Shown piece by piece: positions 22,830 to 35,489 of a DNA stretch of 64,000 nucleotides (positions are counted from its first letter, which is position 1; every line of letters starts with the position of its first letter). The stretch is taken from assembly GCF_000204055.1 (NCBI RefSeq), contig NW_006768772.1:539292-603291 (forward strand). Direction: 5' to 3'. This stretch comes from Melampsora larici-populina 98AG31. Lineage: Eukaryota; Basidiomycota; Pucciniomycetes; Pucciniales; Melampsoraceae. The position numbers and the translations under genes were made by a program. The notes under the pieces are model-generated. The model was not told the DNA's origin. It searched no databases and saw only the letters and a program-made list of their open reading frames with translations.

Positions 22830-23192
22830 TGTTACGGCTGAGATGACAAGGCACTGGTGATGGCTTGGCATCTGGCCTAGTCTCATCCATTTTTGGTTAG
22901 CCCAGTTGGAAGATCTAAGAAGATCAGGGCGGTTTCACTTATTCCTTTTCGTCATAATTTGTAACGCCATGCGAAACTTGTTTTGTATAAAACTTCATTG
23001 TTCTTCTCTACTAGTTGTGTTTCTCTATTGTTACATCTTCACTTTGTTTTGGTAGAATTACACTGACACTAGTACTACTAGGTTAGAACTTTATTTCTCT
23101 TTTATGCAATTGTTACATCTTCACTTTGTTTCGGTAGAATTACACTGACACTAGTACTACTAGTTTGCGTTTCATCCCGTTTCATCCCATCA
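22830..23192 (+). repeat. 3' LTR of the Copia element
   Basis: 363 bp, identical to the 5' LTR except for two positions (T for C in the ATTTTTGG stretch, and A for G in TTTCATCCC). Followed by the target duplication CCTAT. Confidence 0.95.
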
Positions 23193-23556
23193 CCTATGAG
23201 GGAGGCCCCCTTCAAATACAAAGTCTAACTTTGTGATTGCACTACAGTGTTGTATTGCTTGTATTGTAATTACACGGTTCCCAATTTTTCTGTTCAACTT
23301 TTCGACTTTTCCCTAGTTTGAAGGCACCTAGTGATAGGAGATGCTTGAATGGAACAATGTGAGTCTGTGCTTGCAAGTAATCCATGATCCAATGTCATCC
23401 ATCAACATCAGCTGAGCTTCTTCGAGTCTGGCTCTTTTCATGAAACATTAGCGTGCTCAGTTTGACGGAACAATCACAGGTCTTGTTTCTGGTGTTTCAA
23501 CTTCAATTCTGATTACACGTCTACCTAAGAGATTACCATCAAATCAGAATGCATTA

Positions 23557-23708
23557 GGGGTACACAAACATCTCAACCCGACCTAATAAAACCCATGGCA
23601 ACCCGATTGATTTTTGGATTTTTTAGCGCCAAAAACTCAAAATCAATCGGGTTGGCACGGGTTTTTTGGATGGGTTTTTAAGGTCGGGTTGAGATGTTTG
23701 TGTACCCC
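23557..23708. mobile_element. Hairpin element (MITE), 152 bp, TA-flanked
   Basis: Ends start GGGGTACACAAACATCTCAA and mirror each other for 29 bp without mismatch. Weaker pairing continues through most of the rest (CAACCCGATTGATTTT and complement). TA lies on both sides (23555-23556, 23709-23710). Confidence 0.85.
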
Positions 23709-23710
23709 TA

Positions 23711-26700
23711 TTATTGGTTTTGGGTCAGCCTTTCTTCCCATTAAAAAAGAGTGCATCTCAGTGAGTTGCAAATCAAAATTGCTTTCATTCCCTACAGAGT
23801 AGGAATCATGGCAGGGTATTATTACTCCAAAGTTGCACTCAAATCACACTTGGACCACTGCAAGGAACAGAAACAAATATTGGAACACTGTGCATTGGAG
23901 ATTAGAGAAAACTTCTCAAGTTATAACTTGGAAACAATGCAAGATCCCTGTAGGTGATCTGGCTCTTCCTAGGTTTTTATATAAATGCAGGCAACATTTA
24001 TTCTTGAAACTGCTGTATCTCATTGTAATATTTCCACTCCCTTATCTTCTTTCCTTGCATCTAGAATTCTATAACCTTGAAATTCTGTTTGGTCCACAAA
24101 TGTCTGATCACCAATATTGGGTATGTGCAGATACACTTTAGAAATGCCATCCTGAAACTTTAGATATCTGAATACCCCATGCTTTGTGTGAACTTTGCCT
24201 CAATCACTTTTGGCCTTATGATTTTTTTCCTTGTGACAATTGCATGTTGTCTTTGATGTGTATCAATAGTCTGAGGCCAAATCTTGCAATACTTATTGTG
24301 TTCTGGTATTTACATTTATGTGCACATTCCCCTGTGCCACTGCACTGCGCCCCCTGTGCTATGTATCACCACAGGGGTTGCCCTCTTCTGAGTACACTGC
24401 ACATCTTACACACCACAGCAACACACCTATGGAGCATTTTCCAGTGCAGTGCAGTTTTGCACAAAACTGTGATGCACCAAAGTGACATTGGGAATTGTCT
24501 CAACACCAGGAAAAATATGCATTTTTTTTGTATTTTTTGCACTCTTGATGACCACTCAATACTTTGGTATATCAATCTTTATATATTCTGCCCAGAAAAT
24601 GTTATACTTTTTGTGGTGGGATGGAAGCAGCCAGAGATTCAGGGGCTTGGTTCATAATAGGTGAGCTAGAGGTAGCCTCAGCTCCATTGACAGCTTCATC
24701 AAAATTGATGATAGTGGAAGGTGTGGGAGATGCAGAGGACTCCAGGACTTGAGAGAGATCAAGTTTAAAGGACTTCAAATTGGGTCTCATCACCGCTGCC
24801 GGACTGTGTCTGGTAGGTTTGGGTGACATTTTGCATAAGCAGTTATCCAAACAATCTAGTGATGATGACTCTTGTATACAATATATAAGATGCTAGGTAT
24901 AATGTTGAGATGAGGAGTGAGCTGAATGTGTTTGGTGGAGTGGAATTAGTTACAGTCTGACTTTAGAAATATGAGAATCATATAGTTCAATCAAAATGGT
25001 GAATCCTCAGCATCAACTTTGCAGAACTTCCTAGGGGCCTTCAGAATTGTTTACCTCAGGCAAAAGCTATTTTGGCATTTCAATACAAAACTTCTTTGTA
25101 TATTTGACACTGTGAAACATACCCAATAACAACAAAGGCTCAGTATTACGAAAATGTTGTAAGGCAGATGTAGAAATGTTACAGGCAATGGGAATGAACT
25201 CATTTTGGCATCACAATACTGTAGTTACACTTTGGAGTTCTCAGTAAGTGTAAAAGATAACACAAGTCAAAAGGTAAAGAGAGCACCTGGTGGTGCAAGA
25301 AATAAAACAATAATAATGAATAAATGAAGGGAAAAATAGTGAAAATGTAAACATTCTTATACAGTGATAATGTTAGGGTGGCTTTACTTGATGTGGGTTG
25401 GTAAAGTCTAGACTTACTCAACCTGAGGTCCTGACAAGCTTCTGCCCTGGTTACAAGGAGTAGGAAATAGCTTAAGCATAAGCTATAAATCTCATAAGGT
25501 ATTGAGCAGGTTAGTACTGGGATCCTTCAGCGTGATTTTATTGATGACAAAGGCTTACCATAGGTTTACAGACAATGGTGGGTAAGCCCTAAGCTGGTCT
25601 GGTCCCAATAGCTAGAGTATATAGTAGGTTGCCTGTAGAAGAGGGATCTTGTCCAACAATGTTGCAAGAACAAGATCAAATGACCAGAATGAATCCAACT
25701 AACGGATTAGAAGGCAAATAATCTTCAGACAATGATACAAAGATACTGATAAGTGATTTGTGTGGAAAGATTGGGTGATGGGTACAAACAGGATCTCATT
25801 TACTGTAGAACCCTTGAGAATCTAGGGTTTCCCACATATTGAGGTTCATTCCCAATGTGGATGTGACTCCTCATGTTATGATCTCTACGTTAGGGATGTT
25901 GATTGAGTAGTTTTAGTGTTTTTACGTGGGTTCTTGTTATCTCTGTGCCCGTTCCTTGGGCTTGTAAGTTGGTGTAAGAGGTTGCTTTCAATGATTGTAT
26001 GGATCATCTGTTTTGGGTTTTTGGAGTCTTGTTAAATAGACTTTAAGATGAATAATTTCTATATATTTGTTTTTATTATCTGATGGGGTCTTTGATACTA
26101 GACCTTGAAGATGTCAATGGGATTTTTATTTATCATATTCCTCAATTAAGCATGAAGTGCTTTTTCTTCTTCCTTTGGGAGACTTGAGTGCTGAAAGATA
26201 AGATTTAATGAACATGGTACAATCAATAGAATTAAAAATGAAGCTAAAGATGGAACTACATCATAAGAACAATTGACACTGATATAATGGCTGTAATGGG
26301 AAGAGAGGAAGAAATTGAATATCTCAATAGATATCAGGTCTGTTTGGCTATCATCACCTCACAGAATATCAGATTGACAAAACTATAAACTTATCAACTG
26401 ATTCAATTATATTTCTGATTTATGTACATTATCATATCACAAGGTCAGATATTGTCTAGGAGTGTAACAAAGTCCCAAGGGTCACAATTTGGTTCTGACT
26501 CCCAATATCAAGGGCTTCAATATATTTCTGAGTGCCTTCTTCTGTTTGATTCTTTTCCTCTTGGATCATGGTAGATTTGTTCTGATAGTGTATCTAATTT
26601 TTTTGAAGTGAATCTACTATTTCACACAAGGAAAATTTGTTTGAGTTGAACACACAGTTCATGGTTCTGAAGTACATTATACCCCATTAAAGCCATAATC

Positions 26701-26788
26701 ACAATGATCTCTCCCTTGCAAGCTCACATGAATCTAATTTAACTGGGTTTCCAGAGTGACAAGTGGGCAGAAACCACAAGATCTGTTG
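23711..26788. other. AT-rich gene-poor stretch with one possible exon
   Basis: About 3 kb. Open frames here (for example 24184-24657) are low-complexity translations without domains. The only protein-like stretch is on the minus strand at 24608-24829. No RNA gene or mobile element is recognised. Confidence 0.4.
24608..24829 (-). CDS. Possible first exon of an unknown gene
   Basis: From an ATG at 24829 a 74-codon frame runs to a good 5' splice site (GTATAA). The product (MSPKPTRHSPAAV...) is rich in Ser, Pro and Ala and looks like real protein rather than a random frame, but no domain is visible and no following exon could be joined with confidence. It could equally be a captured gene fragment. 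Weak. Confidence 0.2.
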
Positions 26789-26790
26789 TA

Positions 26791-26891
26791 TAAGTGGTGC
26801 CGGAAAAGATACGACACCAGTTTACTCCGCCTAGTACACCAGTTGGGGCCGGTGGAGTCAACTGGTGTTGCATATTTTCCGGCACCACTTG
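26791..26891. mobile_element. Hairpin element (MITE), about 101 bp, TA-flanked
   Basis: Ends YAAGTGGTGCCGGAAAA and its complement pair over about 45 bp each, with a short loop around 26840. TA occurs outside both ends (26789-26790, 26892-26893). Confidence 0.75.
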
Positions 26892-26893
26892 TA

Positions 26894-29011
26894 CACAATT
26901 CTCAAAGTGATCACAGTTTATACATGGCAGCCAAAAAAGCTTGTATATGTCTAAGAACCAGGTGCTGGAATATCAAAAGAATACAATTTTTTTTTCACCA
27001 TACAATAAGGTTTTGTGGAGATACCTGTCAATGGAATTTGTGAGGTTTAACTTGTAAAAATATTGCATCCATCATTTCTGGAGTGACAGGTAATGCCAAA
27101 GTCAATGAATATTTCTTTTGGCCAGAAGATGAGTCACTTACTATCTAGGTCTAGAGCCAACAGTTCATGATCACAGAGCAAGTGATGATGATTGAGTGTT
27201 GCCAGGATTTATTGGTGCATGAAAGCCCTGAATTGATGGATAGGTGGAGAATAGACTTTGAGGGAAGGTAGCTTGAAACACCCATAAGATCTTAAGATAT
27301 AGGAAAGTCCTGATATAGCTCAGTAATCACAACAGTTGAATTTGACTTGTGCAGTGGCTGACTGATAGTTGCTTTGTAAAGTGACTGTTTGTGGCTCCAG
27401 AAAAAATAGATCATAGTTTGAGTTCAACATCCATTGAGATAATTCAAGGGTCACAAATAATTGATAAACAGTTGTGGAATCAACTTGATCCAAAAATCAA
27501 GGATACAGTGGGAAAGCAGTGGCTCAAAGGAGATGATTAATACAAGAAGTGATTGATATCATAGATATAATCATGATAGATTACTTGATTTGTGATTAGT
27601 TGAAATGATTAAGCCAGACAATTACTCCATATGTCCCATCATGGCTTTTAAGCACCAAATCAAGGTCAGAAATATGTACCCTTGGGATGGAAAAGTATCA
27701 TTTCTCCGCCAAGGTTGTTCATTACTCCTCGAGGGGAATTTTTTACATAGCCCGAAATTGGTGATTCATAAATGAAGTTTAAGAACCAGAGAGCTTTGAA
27801 AGTATAATTCCTGAGAATTGCGCTTTTACTGGCATGAGCAAAATCATTATCAGGCAAGATCAAGATTGAGCAGAATTACAAGAAGTTCCAAATCGATTTG
27901 ACCAATTCAGGAAGCTGATATATGAAAGTTTCCAGAGAACAAAGATTTGTTAAAATATAGATGTATGGGAGAAAGATAGTGACGAAGGCTTCCGTAGGGT
28001 GGCATGAAAAGATGATACATTATCACAAACATTGCAATATTTTTGATAGAAAATCATATCACTCCTCAACTTTGAAAACCTCAGAGATCTTCAGGTTGAA
28101 AGGTCAAGACTTCTGGTGGGGTCAAAGCCCTATAGCCAAGGAAGAAAAAATGATACATGAGTCAATTTTGATTATCAAAAAAATTCAAGCTAGGAAAGAG
28201 ATACGAATTCAAAATACGCGGCTATTTTTTCTTTGGGCATTCTCGAGCGCAAGCGACAAAGGGGTTCACCAGCGTCCTCCAAGGCGGCTTTGAATCTGGG
28301 CTCAGGCCAATAAGCTACTATTAAGATCAAAACAACCATTTTGTTCTGATTCAAGAAAGACAGAGACACTCACTTAAGGTTTCCACTTGCTGCGAGCTGT
28401 GGTTTAGTACTGTGCATATGGTCAATATGGCGGGTCAAGTTTTTTTTTTGGCTTGGAAATGTTTTTGGGCATGTTGTGTATAGAGATTTGTCGTAGCTTG
28501 GATGCACGGGTGCTTGGCTGGGTCCCGCCGATGACTGTCCCATGATTCAGCTATTGAAGGATTGAGGATATTTGACCGCTCAACCTTTAGATCCTCAAGA
28601 ATCATTCATCTTCGTTGAGTAGTCACTGTCAGATACAACCACGTACACAGTTTCAGTCCCAGCCCTTATCCCCAACCCAAAATCATGACTGGATTGATCA
28701 AAGGTAGGATCCTTCAACTCTAATGAAATGACTGCCACAGACCATTGCAAAAGCCTAGAACGCGTTCTTTGGCGCACCGGATGATTCTAGATATATATTG
28801 GTAAACAAATATACACATACTCTACAACTTAGTACAATAGACATCATATGTATGAAAGCGATGAGGTATATTGATCAATCCTCACCCAAAGGGAAACAAA
28901 TAGCAAATAAAGGATAAACGGAGAAGGACCCCTAAGGGGGAACAAAATGCAAGATAGACTGACGATAGGATACTGTGACGACCTTAAAGAATACGAAGAG
29001 GAGCAGAAACT
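26894..29011. other. Gene-poor stretch downstream of DID2
   Basis: About 2.1 kb. A minus-strand frame at 27666-27863 and one at 28595-28777 have protein-like composition, but no family could be named and no splice partners found. The last few hundred bases (28780-29011) are probably the DID2 3' untranslated region. Confidence 0.35.
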
Positions 29012-29934
29012 TTAGGTAGCAGCAGGCCTGAGCGCCCTAAGTCGCTGAGCAAGCGCATCTTCTTGAGTTTCATTAGCCGTGATCGCACTGGGAGTATCTT
29101 TGGTGAGAGTGGCTTCGCCGAGGGTTGAGGTGGGTGCAGTGACAGCACCAAGCCCATGTTGAACCTCGAGACCGGCCTCATCGGCAACACTTTGGATCAG
29201 TAAATCGACTTGATCTTGTGGAGTACTGGTTGCAGTGGTATGACCAATCGCAGACTCGATATAGCCGGTTTGTAGGTCAAGGTCATCAAATTGTGATTCA
29301 AACTTATCCATCACCATCGTGATCTATTAGATCCAAGTTTCGTGACATCGGGTGTTGCAAAGAAATGATATACATCAAGTCAGAAAAGCATACTGCGAGA
29401 GACATGGGTCGTAATCAATCAGACTGACCCGCTCCAAATTCATACTGGACATTGCCCGGTCCATGCCTTTGACCACTCCAGTCATGTTAGCAGTGAGACT
29501 TCGCATCGTCACCGCCGTCTCAACACGACTGCTCACGGCATCAATTCGAGACGAAAGTCGAAGTAGGTTGAGCGATTCCGTATGCTTTCGGATAGCGTTG
29601 GAAGCATAGATACGTGCTCCGTCAATGTTGCCCTGTTGAAGCGCCTGTATAAAATCAGCAGACGAAGTAAAGTTAGCCATTGGTTTCAGAACGCCTTCAA
29701 TCTTCAAGGTAAATGTTGTTTAATTTGTCAAGGGAGTGGACGTACCTTTTTGAGCTTTGCCTTTTCCGTGGTCTCATCTTTGCTAGCTTTACGAGATTGT
29801 TTTTGAAGTTGTTTAGCAGTGAACTTGAGTTGAAATAAGGATTCTACGATATTGGCAAAGGAGATCACCAAGATCAGCGGAAGCGACCATAATTGAAAAT
29901 GCATTGATAGTTACTCGCTTTCCAATCCGGACAT
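29012..29934 (-). CDS. DID2: ESCRT-III-associated protein Did2/Vps46 (CHMP1)
   Basis: Four exons: 29919-29934, 29746-29843, 29429-29644, 29012-29323; 213 codons. The N-terminus [18 protein letters not shown], then [51 protein letters not shown] and the C-terminal [12 protein letters not shown] are all hallmarks of CHMP1. The last stretch is the MIT-interacting motif (LxxRLxxLR) that binds Vps4 and Ist1. The protein helps Vps4 disassemble ESCRT-III during multivesicular-body sorting and membrane scission. The 16-base first exon is joined by a GC-AG intron (GAAA then GCGAGT). The nearby GT gives the wrong frame, while the GC gives exactly the family N-terminus. The unspliced alternative start would replace it with an unrelated hydrophobic lead. 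The other introns are GT-AG. Intact. Confidence 0.93.
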
Positions 29935-31276
29935 CTTGGATGATAGAAATATGTGAGGTAAGTGTTGGTTAGTTGGAGAAGGATGAGATTGCGGAAGTTC
30001 CAATGGGGTTGAAGACAAGACAGCCCGAAGATGTGATCGCAACTTGACCCGGAGTAGACGCACAACCGAAGTCACGATGAAGAACTTTCGGACCTTTTTC
30101 GGACACCACCAAAACGGGTACCCGAAGCGGGTGACCGTGCGGATAAAAAATAATGAAACCGGCAGGTGAGGGGCGGAGGACCCTTCTGGCTAGAACAAGC
30201 ACCTACAGCACACCTCCACCGCCTTGGACAAGCAAAACATCATGAGTGTGTGCAAAGATCAATGGGCAATGAGGTTGGGAATGAGTAGCTCAGAGAGATG
30301 GAGCCGGGTGCCACAAGTATAGCATGAATTGACACCCTCTTTCTTTCAAAGTGCTGTATTGCTTTATTGCATATTACACTATCTGAAAAATTAAACTGAA
30401 GGAGACTTCTTCACCAGGAAAAGGGTCATCTGGTTGAGTACAAGAATTTGAGGTGTCTATTAATCTTTACGCAATGCATGCACGACACTGGAGTTGAACC
30501 CTCAAATCAAAACATGTTCTTGGTCAAGGGATGAATGAGTCAAGCCCCCCTGGCCTTGGTTTTTAGAATTTATTTTAATTCTCTTCTTGAGATTTGTTCC
30601 ATCATGAGCTTTGTGTGTTGTATTCCAAGCCGGCCCTGAAATTCTCTGTTTTGTTAGATGCTGAATTTGTATCTGCAATCTCTAAATCCATGGATTCCTG
30701 CAACTTTTAAACATTCTGAGAGCAGAAAGTAGTGAATGAGGTGACCTGCATTATATTTTGGGTACAGATCTATCTCTGCTCTATGGGCAAGTGCTAGGTT
30801 TACAAGATCTTCATTTCAAACATGTCTAGTATACAAGTTAACTACACATATCTAAGTTCTCAGCCTTATGCTATCCTAACCATTGTCCTGAATTACAAAA
30901 GTACCACCAAATCATGAAAGAAAAGCCAAGGCCATCTGATAAACAACTTGGAGTGAATGGTTGAATCATGTAGTACACTCCAGTTAGTCATCACACCTAA
31001 AGACAAACAAGCAGCTGTGGCTTGTTCTTGATCAACCTTTAGAAAAACTGCTGTGGCTGATTCTTCTGGAGCCAAGAGTGATAAGTGGTGGGACCATCCT
31101 CAACTCATTGAACAGGTCAAGACACAAGCCCTTCCCATCTTTGATTAGCTTTTCCTTCATTACCACAGAATTTTTATATTTGATTTTTCATCTGTACACA
31201 GGTATTACAGTACTTCAGCTCTTTGGGTTTCACATATGAACCTTGGTCCTGGGGGAAAGAAGGATACCTTATGTGA
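29935..31276. other. DID2 upstream region and gene-free spacer
   Basis: The first few hundred bases must hold the DID2 promoter. No TATA box or known site stands out. The rest (to 31276) is AT-rich with no recognisable gene, RNA or repeat. Confidence 0.35.
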
Positions 31277-31278
31277 TA

Positions 31279-31452
31279 CAGTCAACTCCCTCTAACTTGA
31301 TATCCCTGTAAGTGCATAATTCTCTATGTGCATAGGATTTTTTGCCGCCAAAAAGGGGTTTGCCAGCCAAAATGAGGTCTATAAGTGCATATTCCTTTAA
31401 GTGCATGAGAAAACCACCCGCCAAACTGTATGTAATTAGAGGGAGTTGACTG
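31279..31452. mobile_element. MITE, 174 bp, pogo-like ends, copy 1
   Basis: Starts CAGTCAACTCCCTCTAA and ends with its complement, with TA outside both ends (31277-31278, 31453-31454). It is near-identical in sequence and equal in length to the copy at 35490-35663, with a handful of substitutions. The CAGT ends and TA target fit the pogo/Fot1 group of Tc1/mariner elements. No coding capacity. Confidence 0.9.
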
Positions 31453-31454
31453 TA

Positions 31455-34400
31455 CATTCATTACAAACAAAAATCCTAAGATTCCTACCAGGCTTTGAGG
31501 CCAGCCACAGTCCATGGTCTATCCTCAAGATCATCTTCAGTTTACTAGAGATGTTAATGGTGTGTTCTTGCAGAGCAAGGCTTGTGGGAAATTTATGTAA
31601 AAAGGCCAAGCTAGCAAATCAAAAGCTGTTCTTTCAGTGTGAAAACTGTCAAATTTCAGCAACAAAGTGTGATCAAATCACTTGCAAGGGTTGAGACTGT
31701 CATAGACAACACTGGTCATATATGTCTTTTCTTCCAAGATTCTATTGCAAGCTTAACCCAATCGAGATGTATTGGTATACATCAAACCTCTGCGTTTCTA
31801 TTTAACCATCTCTCTCACTTCATCAACTGACTGTCTCGTCTTACCAGAGTTTCAAGAGAGTAGCTATCTTTGTATGTCTTTCAAGGACTCAATGGCTCTC
31901 TTTGACAAGGCCCAACAATCTTGTACAGTCACAACAATTCAAAAGGATTTTTGAAAGATTAAGATTGTCTAATGGATGTGTATTGGTAAGGTTTTATCTC
32001 ATTTCTTTAATCCTTTATGTGCTCCAAATTCAATACTTACCCTTCATCCCTGCTATAGCCAAGGCTTTACAGGCACTCAAGCCAACACATTGGCCAACAA
32101 TAAGCAATATTCATCTCATCAATCATGGTCTACAAATATAAACTCAAAAAAAAATCCAGACTTTTTTTCCAAAGTTTTTTCAGAACATCAGAAAGCCATT
32201 TTTTGATGTGTCCTGAATTTCTGACATCCTGACAAATAGGACATACTTGAATGCCCCTCACACCATACAGATTTCACCAGTGTGTGATTGGACATCCACC
32301 TCAGATATTATCACCAATCTCATCTCCCTCTAGTTCTCTTCCCTGCGAGTCTCAACAATATCATCACTCAAGTTTTCAGAAAGATCAGAGTAACAAATAA
32401 AATCAAATCAAGTTTGCAATTGATCAATTGGAATATGTACTGCCTATTAACCTAGGTAATATTGGTCTATGTACATAACAAACTTGAGCACACAATGTAA
32501 ACAGGATAATTTCCAAACATGTGATTTCTTGTCTGTGTACTTTTTTTGTAAAAGAACTAACAAAAATTAAACAAGCCCAAATGTTTTATTTGGGCTTGGT
32601 ATCTAAGAAACATCAAAATTGAAATCAAAACATTCAACTTTTTGTTCATTAAAGCTGAATGGTGAATTGAAGGGATGGGTGCTGAATAGTAGATTGGCTA
32701 ACAGATTGTTGAAGGGGAAGCCACACAGGAGTGTATTTGTGGCTGATGTTTCTTGCGGGGTAGCAGATGAGGGGATGGGGATGGGAGAAGTTGTTCTGAT
32801 GAAGATTCAGCCATGCTATGGGGCTGTGCATTGATATTATGACTTCAGGAACCAAAAGGAGATAGAGGCTCAGAGATTCAGAGAGTCAGAACCAATTCTA
32901 ACTTTCTGATGCTTTGAAAAAACTTTGAAAACCTTCTGATTTTTTTCTGAGGTTACAGCTGTTCCAACAAAGATTTTTTCTTAAAAAAATCTCATCAACA
33001 TGCAAAACCTGGGTTTTGTCCCCCACTAATTGAACACAGAAAAAGATGAACCTGTAGTCAAGTTTTTTCTTCCATTTTACCCGCTGTGGAGACAACTTTC
33101 TCCAAAACCAGTTGCCAATCTTTTTTGAAATGGTGGTATAGTTGTAGATCATATATGTGTTCCTCAAAAGGCTGCAATGAATTTTGAGTTCATTTGTCAA
33201 CCTAATCATCAAAACACCCAAAACTCATGATTTGGTTGTATTTTCTCTTTATCTCTGATCATGTAATGTAGTAGGCAAGCAATTGAACTCAAGTGATATC
33301 ATACATGAAGGCAAGCAGTCTTTGACTCCCTACAACACAATGTTTTCTTTTTTTTCTCAATATTTCTCTTCATATCTGATGGTGTTGTTACATAAGCAAT
33401 CAAACCCAATTGATTCATACATGAAATAAACAAGATTTTTGCCTTACAGGGCTCAAATTGAGGCCTCCTAGACCCTGATCTACTACCTAAACCCATATTA
33501 TCAACCATAAGTACACCCCAATCTCATACCATAAACCCCTATAAACATATGTCCAAAATATATGTAAGTAAAATTCAAAAAATAAATAAAAAAAGTGCTG
33601 GCCACATCACATCAAAAAGTCATTCACCTCACAAGCCACCCCCTATTGACCTTGTAGTTCCTACAAACCCATGGGGGCATGTGGGAAGGCTTGGGTTGGT
33701 AAATTTTGACTTTTTCAGGTGGGCACGTAGTTGTGACTACATGATAGCAACTATATGTACTTGCATTCTCTTGAATTGATCTGAAGATACAATTTCTGCT
33801 CATGGCATGCTATCTCATCCTTTACATTTGATTATTATATGAAGGACCCTACTAGTTTACGTACACAAAATGGTTTATAAGTCAACTTAGAGCCGCAGTA
33901 GAAGAGGACTAACTTCCAAGTCCCTGTGCCTTGCACAAGCTTTGGCAAGCTGAGGTTACCTTTAGTCTTCAATTCCTTGGTGACATTGACAAGCACAATC
34001 ACCCTTTGTTACTAAGATCTAGTTGCCAGAGAACACTTCTGTAATTTAGTATAGCTTTTTTCATGAAATTCAGTTGCTATCATTCATCATATACCACACC
34101 TTTCCTGCTTGTCCCTTTTTCTCATTTTCCTTGAAATCAAAACCTGTGATTCCAAAAATCTGTACTGTCTCAACTTTCAAAAATCTGCACAGCTGTAAGT
34201 TGCACAAATGATTTATACAGAATCTATATTTTCTGCTTTGTAGTTGACATGTTGTGTCATCAAGGAGCTTTTGAATGCAATGGAAGTATGAATAATGTAT
34301 GCAAATTTCAAGATTGATGGACTAATCTTTTTTCAACTTCCTTGTTTTTCAAAATGCCGTTATACCTACAAATTGCCTCCTATTTGTCTTTCTTTGAAGA

Positions 34401-34912
34401 AGGAAAAAAGAAAGATGTATATTCAAGTCCAATATATCACAATTTACAGACCAGCATAGTAGCTGAAGCATAAGAAAATAAGAGAGAAAAAAAGAAAAAA
34501 AAGTCGGATGGAATTGACAAATTGAACCTTATCCAATTATTTCCACCAAACAATAGAAGAAAAGTGAAATTGCTTCTAGTTGAAAATGTTAAGAATTAAG
34601 TGCCTCATAGAGAGAAAAAACAGAATGAGACAATAAAAATGAATGTCCTCACTGAAAGGGGTTTAAACAAAAATGTCCAAGCCAAGTAAAGCAACAGATT
34701 ATGGTAATCCTTTTGTTTCACTTCAAATCCAAAGACGAACCCAGTTCAAATAGATAAACAAGCAATACACACTGACTTGTTTGACTGCCGCGATTGCCGA
34801 ATCCCTTCCTTTGTATGGTTATCCTGAACAAATATGTTATTTGCCCATATACCTTCACATACCTCATCTTTGCCATAAACCTATATCCTTGAGAAAGCAA
34901 TGAAGTACTTAC
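31455..34912. other. Gene-poor AT-rich stretch
   Basis: About 3.4 kb. Many short frames but none with a recognisable domain or convincing splice structure. No tRNA, rRNA or mobile element found. A possible continuation of the minus-strand gene at 34913-35160 lies around 34740-34880, with plausible 3' splice sites but no joinable frame. Confidence 0.35.
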
Positions 34913-35160
34913 TCATCAGATTCATCTGACATTACCATATCCTCCAATTCTGGGTGTGGTTCTGGTTCTGAAAGGACATGTGAAGATGGTGTCAAAGCTC
35001 TTGAAACAGCCTACAGAGCAGCAGGTGATGTAGATCCATTCAAACCTTGTGTGGTAGCTTGTGGTTTAGGTGTCGAGGTAGAAGGATTTGTTGACTCAGG
35101 GTAATCTGGTAACAAAGCTGTGTACCATGCCATATTCTCATCTTTAGGTATATCCGACAT
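34913..35160 (-). pseudogene. 5' exon of an unknown gene, interrupted by an in-frame TAG
   Basis: From the ATG at 35160 a protein-like frame (MSDIPKDENMAWYTALLPDY...) rich in Ser, Thr and Pro runs 49 codons to TAG at 35011-35013. It then continues in the same frame for 32 codons (an acidic EPEPHPELEDMVMSDESD segment) to a consensus 5' splice site (GTAAGT). A single CAG-to-TAG change would explain the stop. No family recognised. It lies 45 bases from the left end of the hAT insertion, which separates it from whatever promoter lay at 42335 and beyond. Confidence 0.4.
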
Positions 35161-35489
35161 CTCTCTGTTTCGCGTGAGAAGTGTAGGGGAGATTAGTGAC
35201 GGGGAAGTATAGCAACACCGGGTAGGCAACGCCCCTCTTTGCTGTTGCGCAGCGGGGCGTTGCGGGTTTTTTGGGGTGCTGCGCTGCTGTGCAGCGCAGC
35301 TCTTGGGGTCAAAAACCCCGCAGAGCTTCCTGAAACTCAAAAATCGTAATTTTTTGAACCGCTGCGCTGGCGCCCCCCGAAGCACCGCTCACCGCAGGCA
35401 GCGGTTTGTTGCGGGGCCATGGAGGCCAATCGGGTTTTTGTCAGCCGGGAGTGTAGATTTCCCCTTTTGGAAGTCATACTCCCAGCATA

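Larger units (their letters stand above)
18184..23192 (+). mobile_element. Full-length Ty1/Copia LTR retrotransposon, 5009 bp
   Basis: Two 363-bp LTRs (TG...CA ends) differ at only two positions. The element is flanked by the 5-bp duplication CCTAT (18179-18183 and 23193-23197). It has a primer site at 18547, one 1415-codon Gag-Pol frame, and a polypurine tract before the 3' LTR. The structure is complete and young, but the polyprotein has two suspicious changes at catalytic sites (see the CDS). Both LTR differences lie in CpG (CGG/TGG at 18249/22895 and CGT/CAT near the ends), as expected of cytosine deamination. Confidence 0.97.
18039..23328. mobile_element. TA-flanked hairpin element split by a Copia insertion (two halves: 18039-18183 and 23198-23328)
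   Basis: The left half starts GGTGCCTTCAAACTAGGGAA (18039) and the right half ends with its complement (23328). TA lies outside both (18037-18038, 23329-23330). Complementarity runs about 100 bp inwards. The Copia element lies between the halves and has duplicated 5 bases of this element (CCTAT). Without it the hairpin element would be about 276 bp. It therefore predates the Copia insertion. Confidence 0.85.

Noticed and set aside
24184..24657. 157-codon plus-strand frame
   Set aside because: Cys/His/Leu-rich nonsense composition, no domain, no splice structure; consistent with chance in AT-rich DNA.
27961..28293. 110-codon plus-strand frame
   Set aside because: Lys/His/Ile-rich translation without domain; no neighbouring exons.
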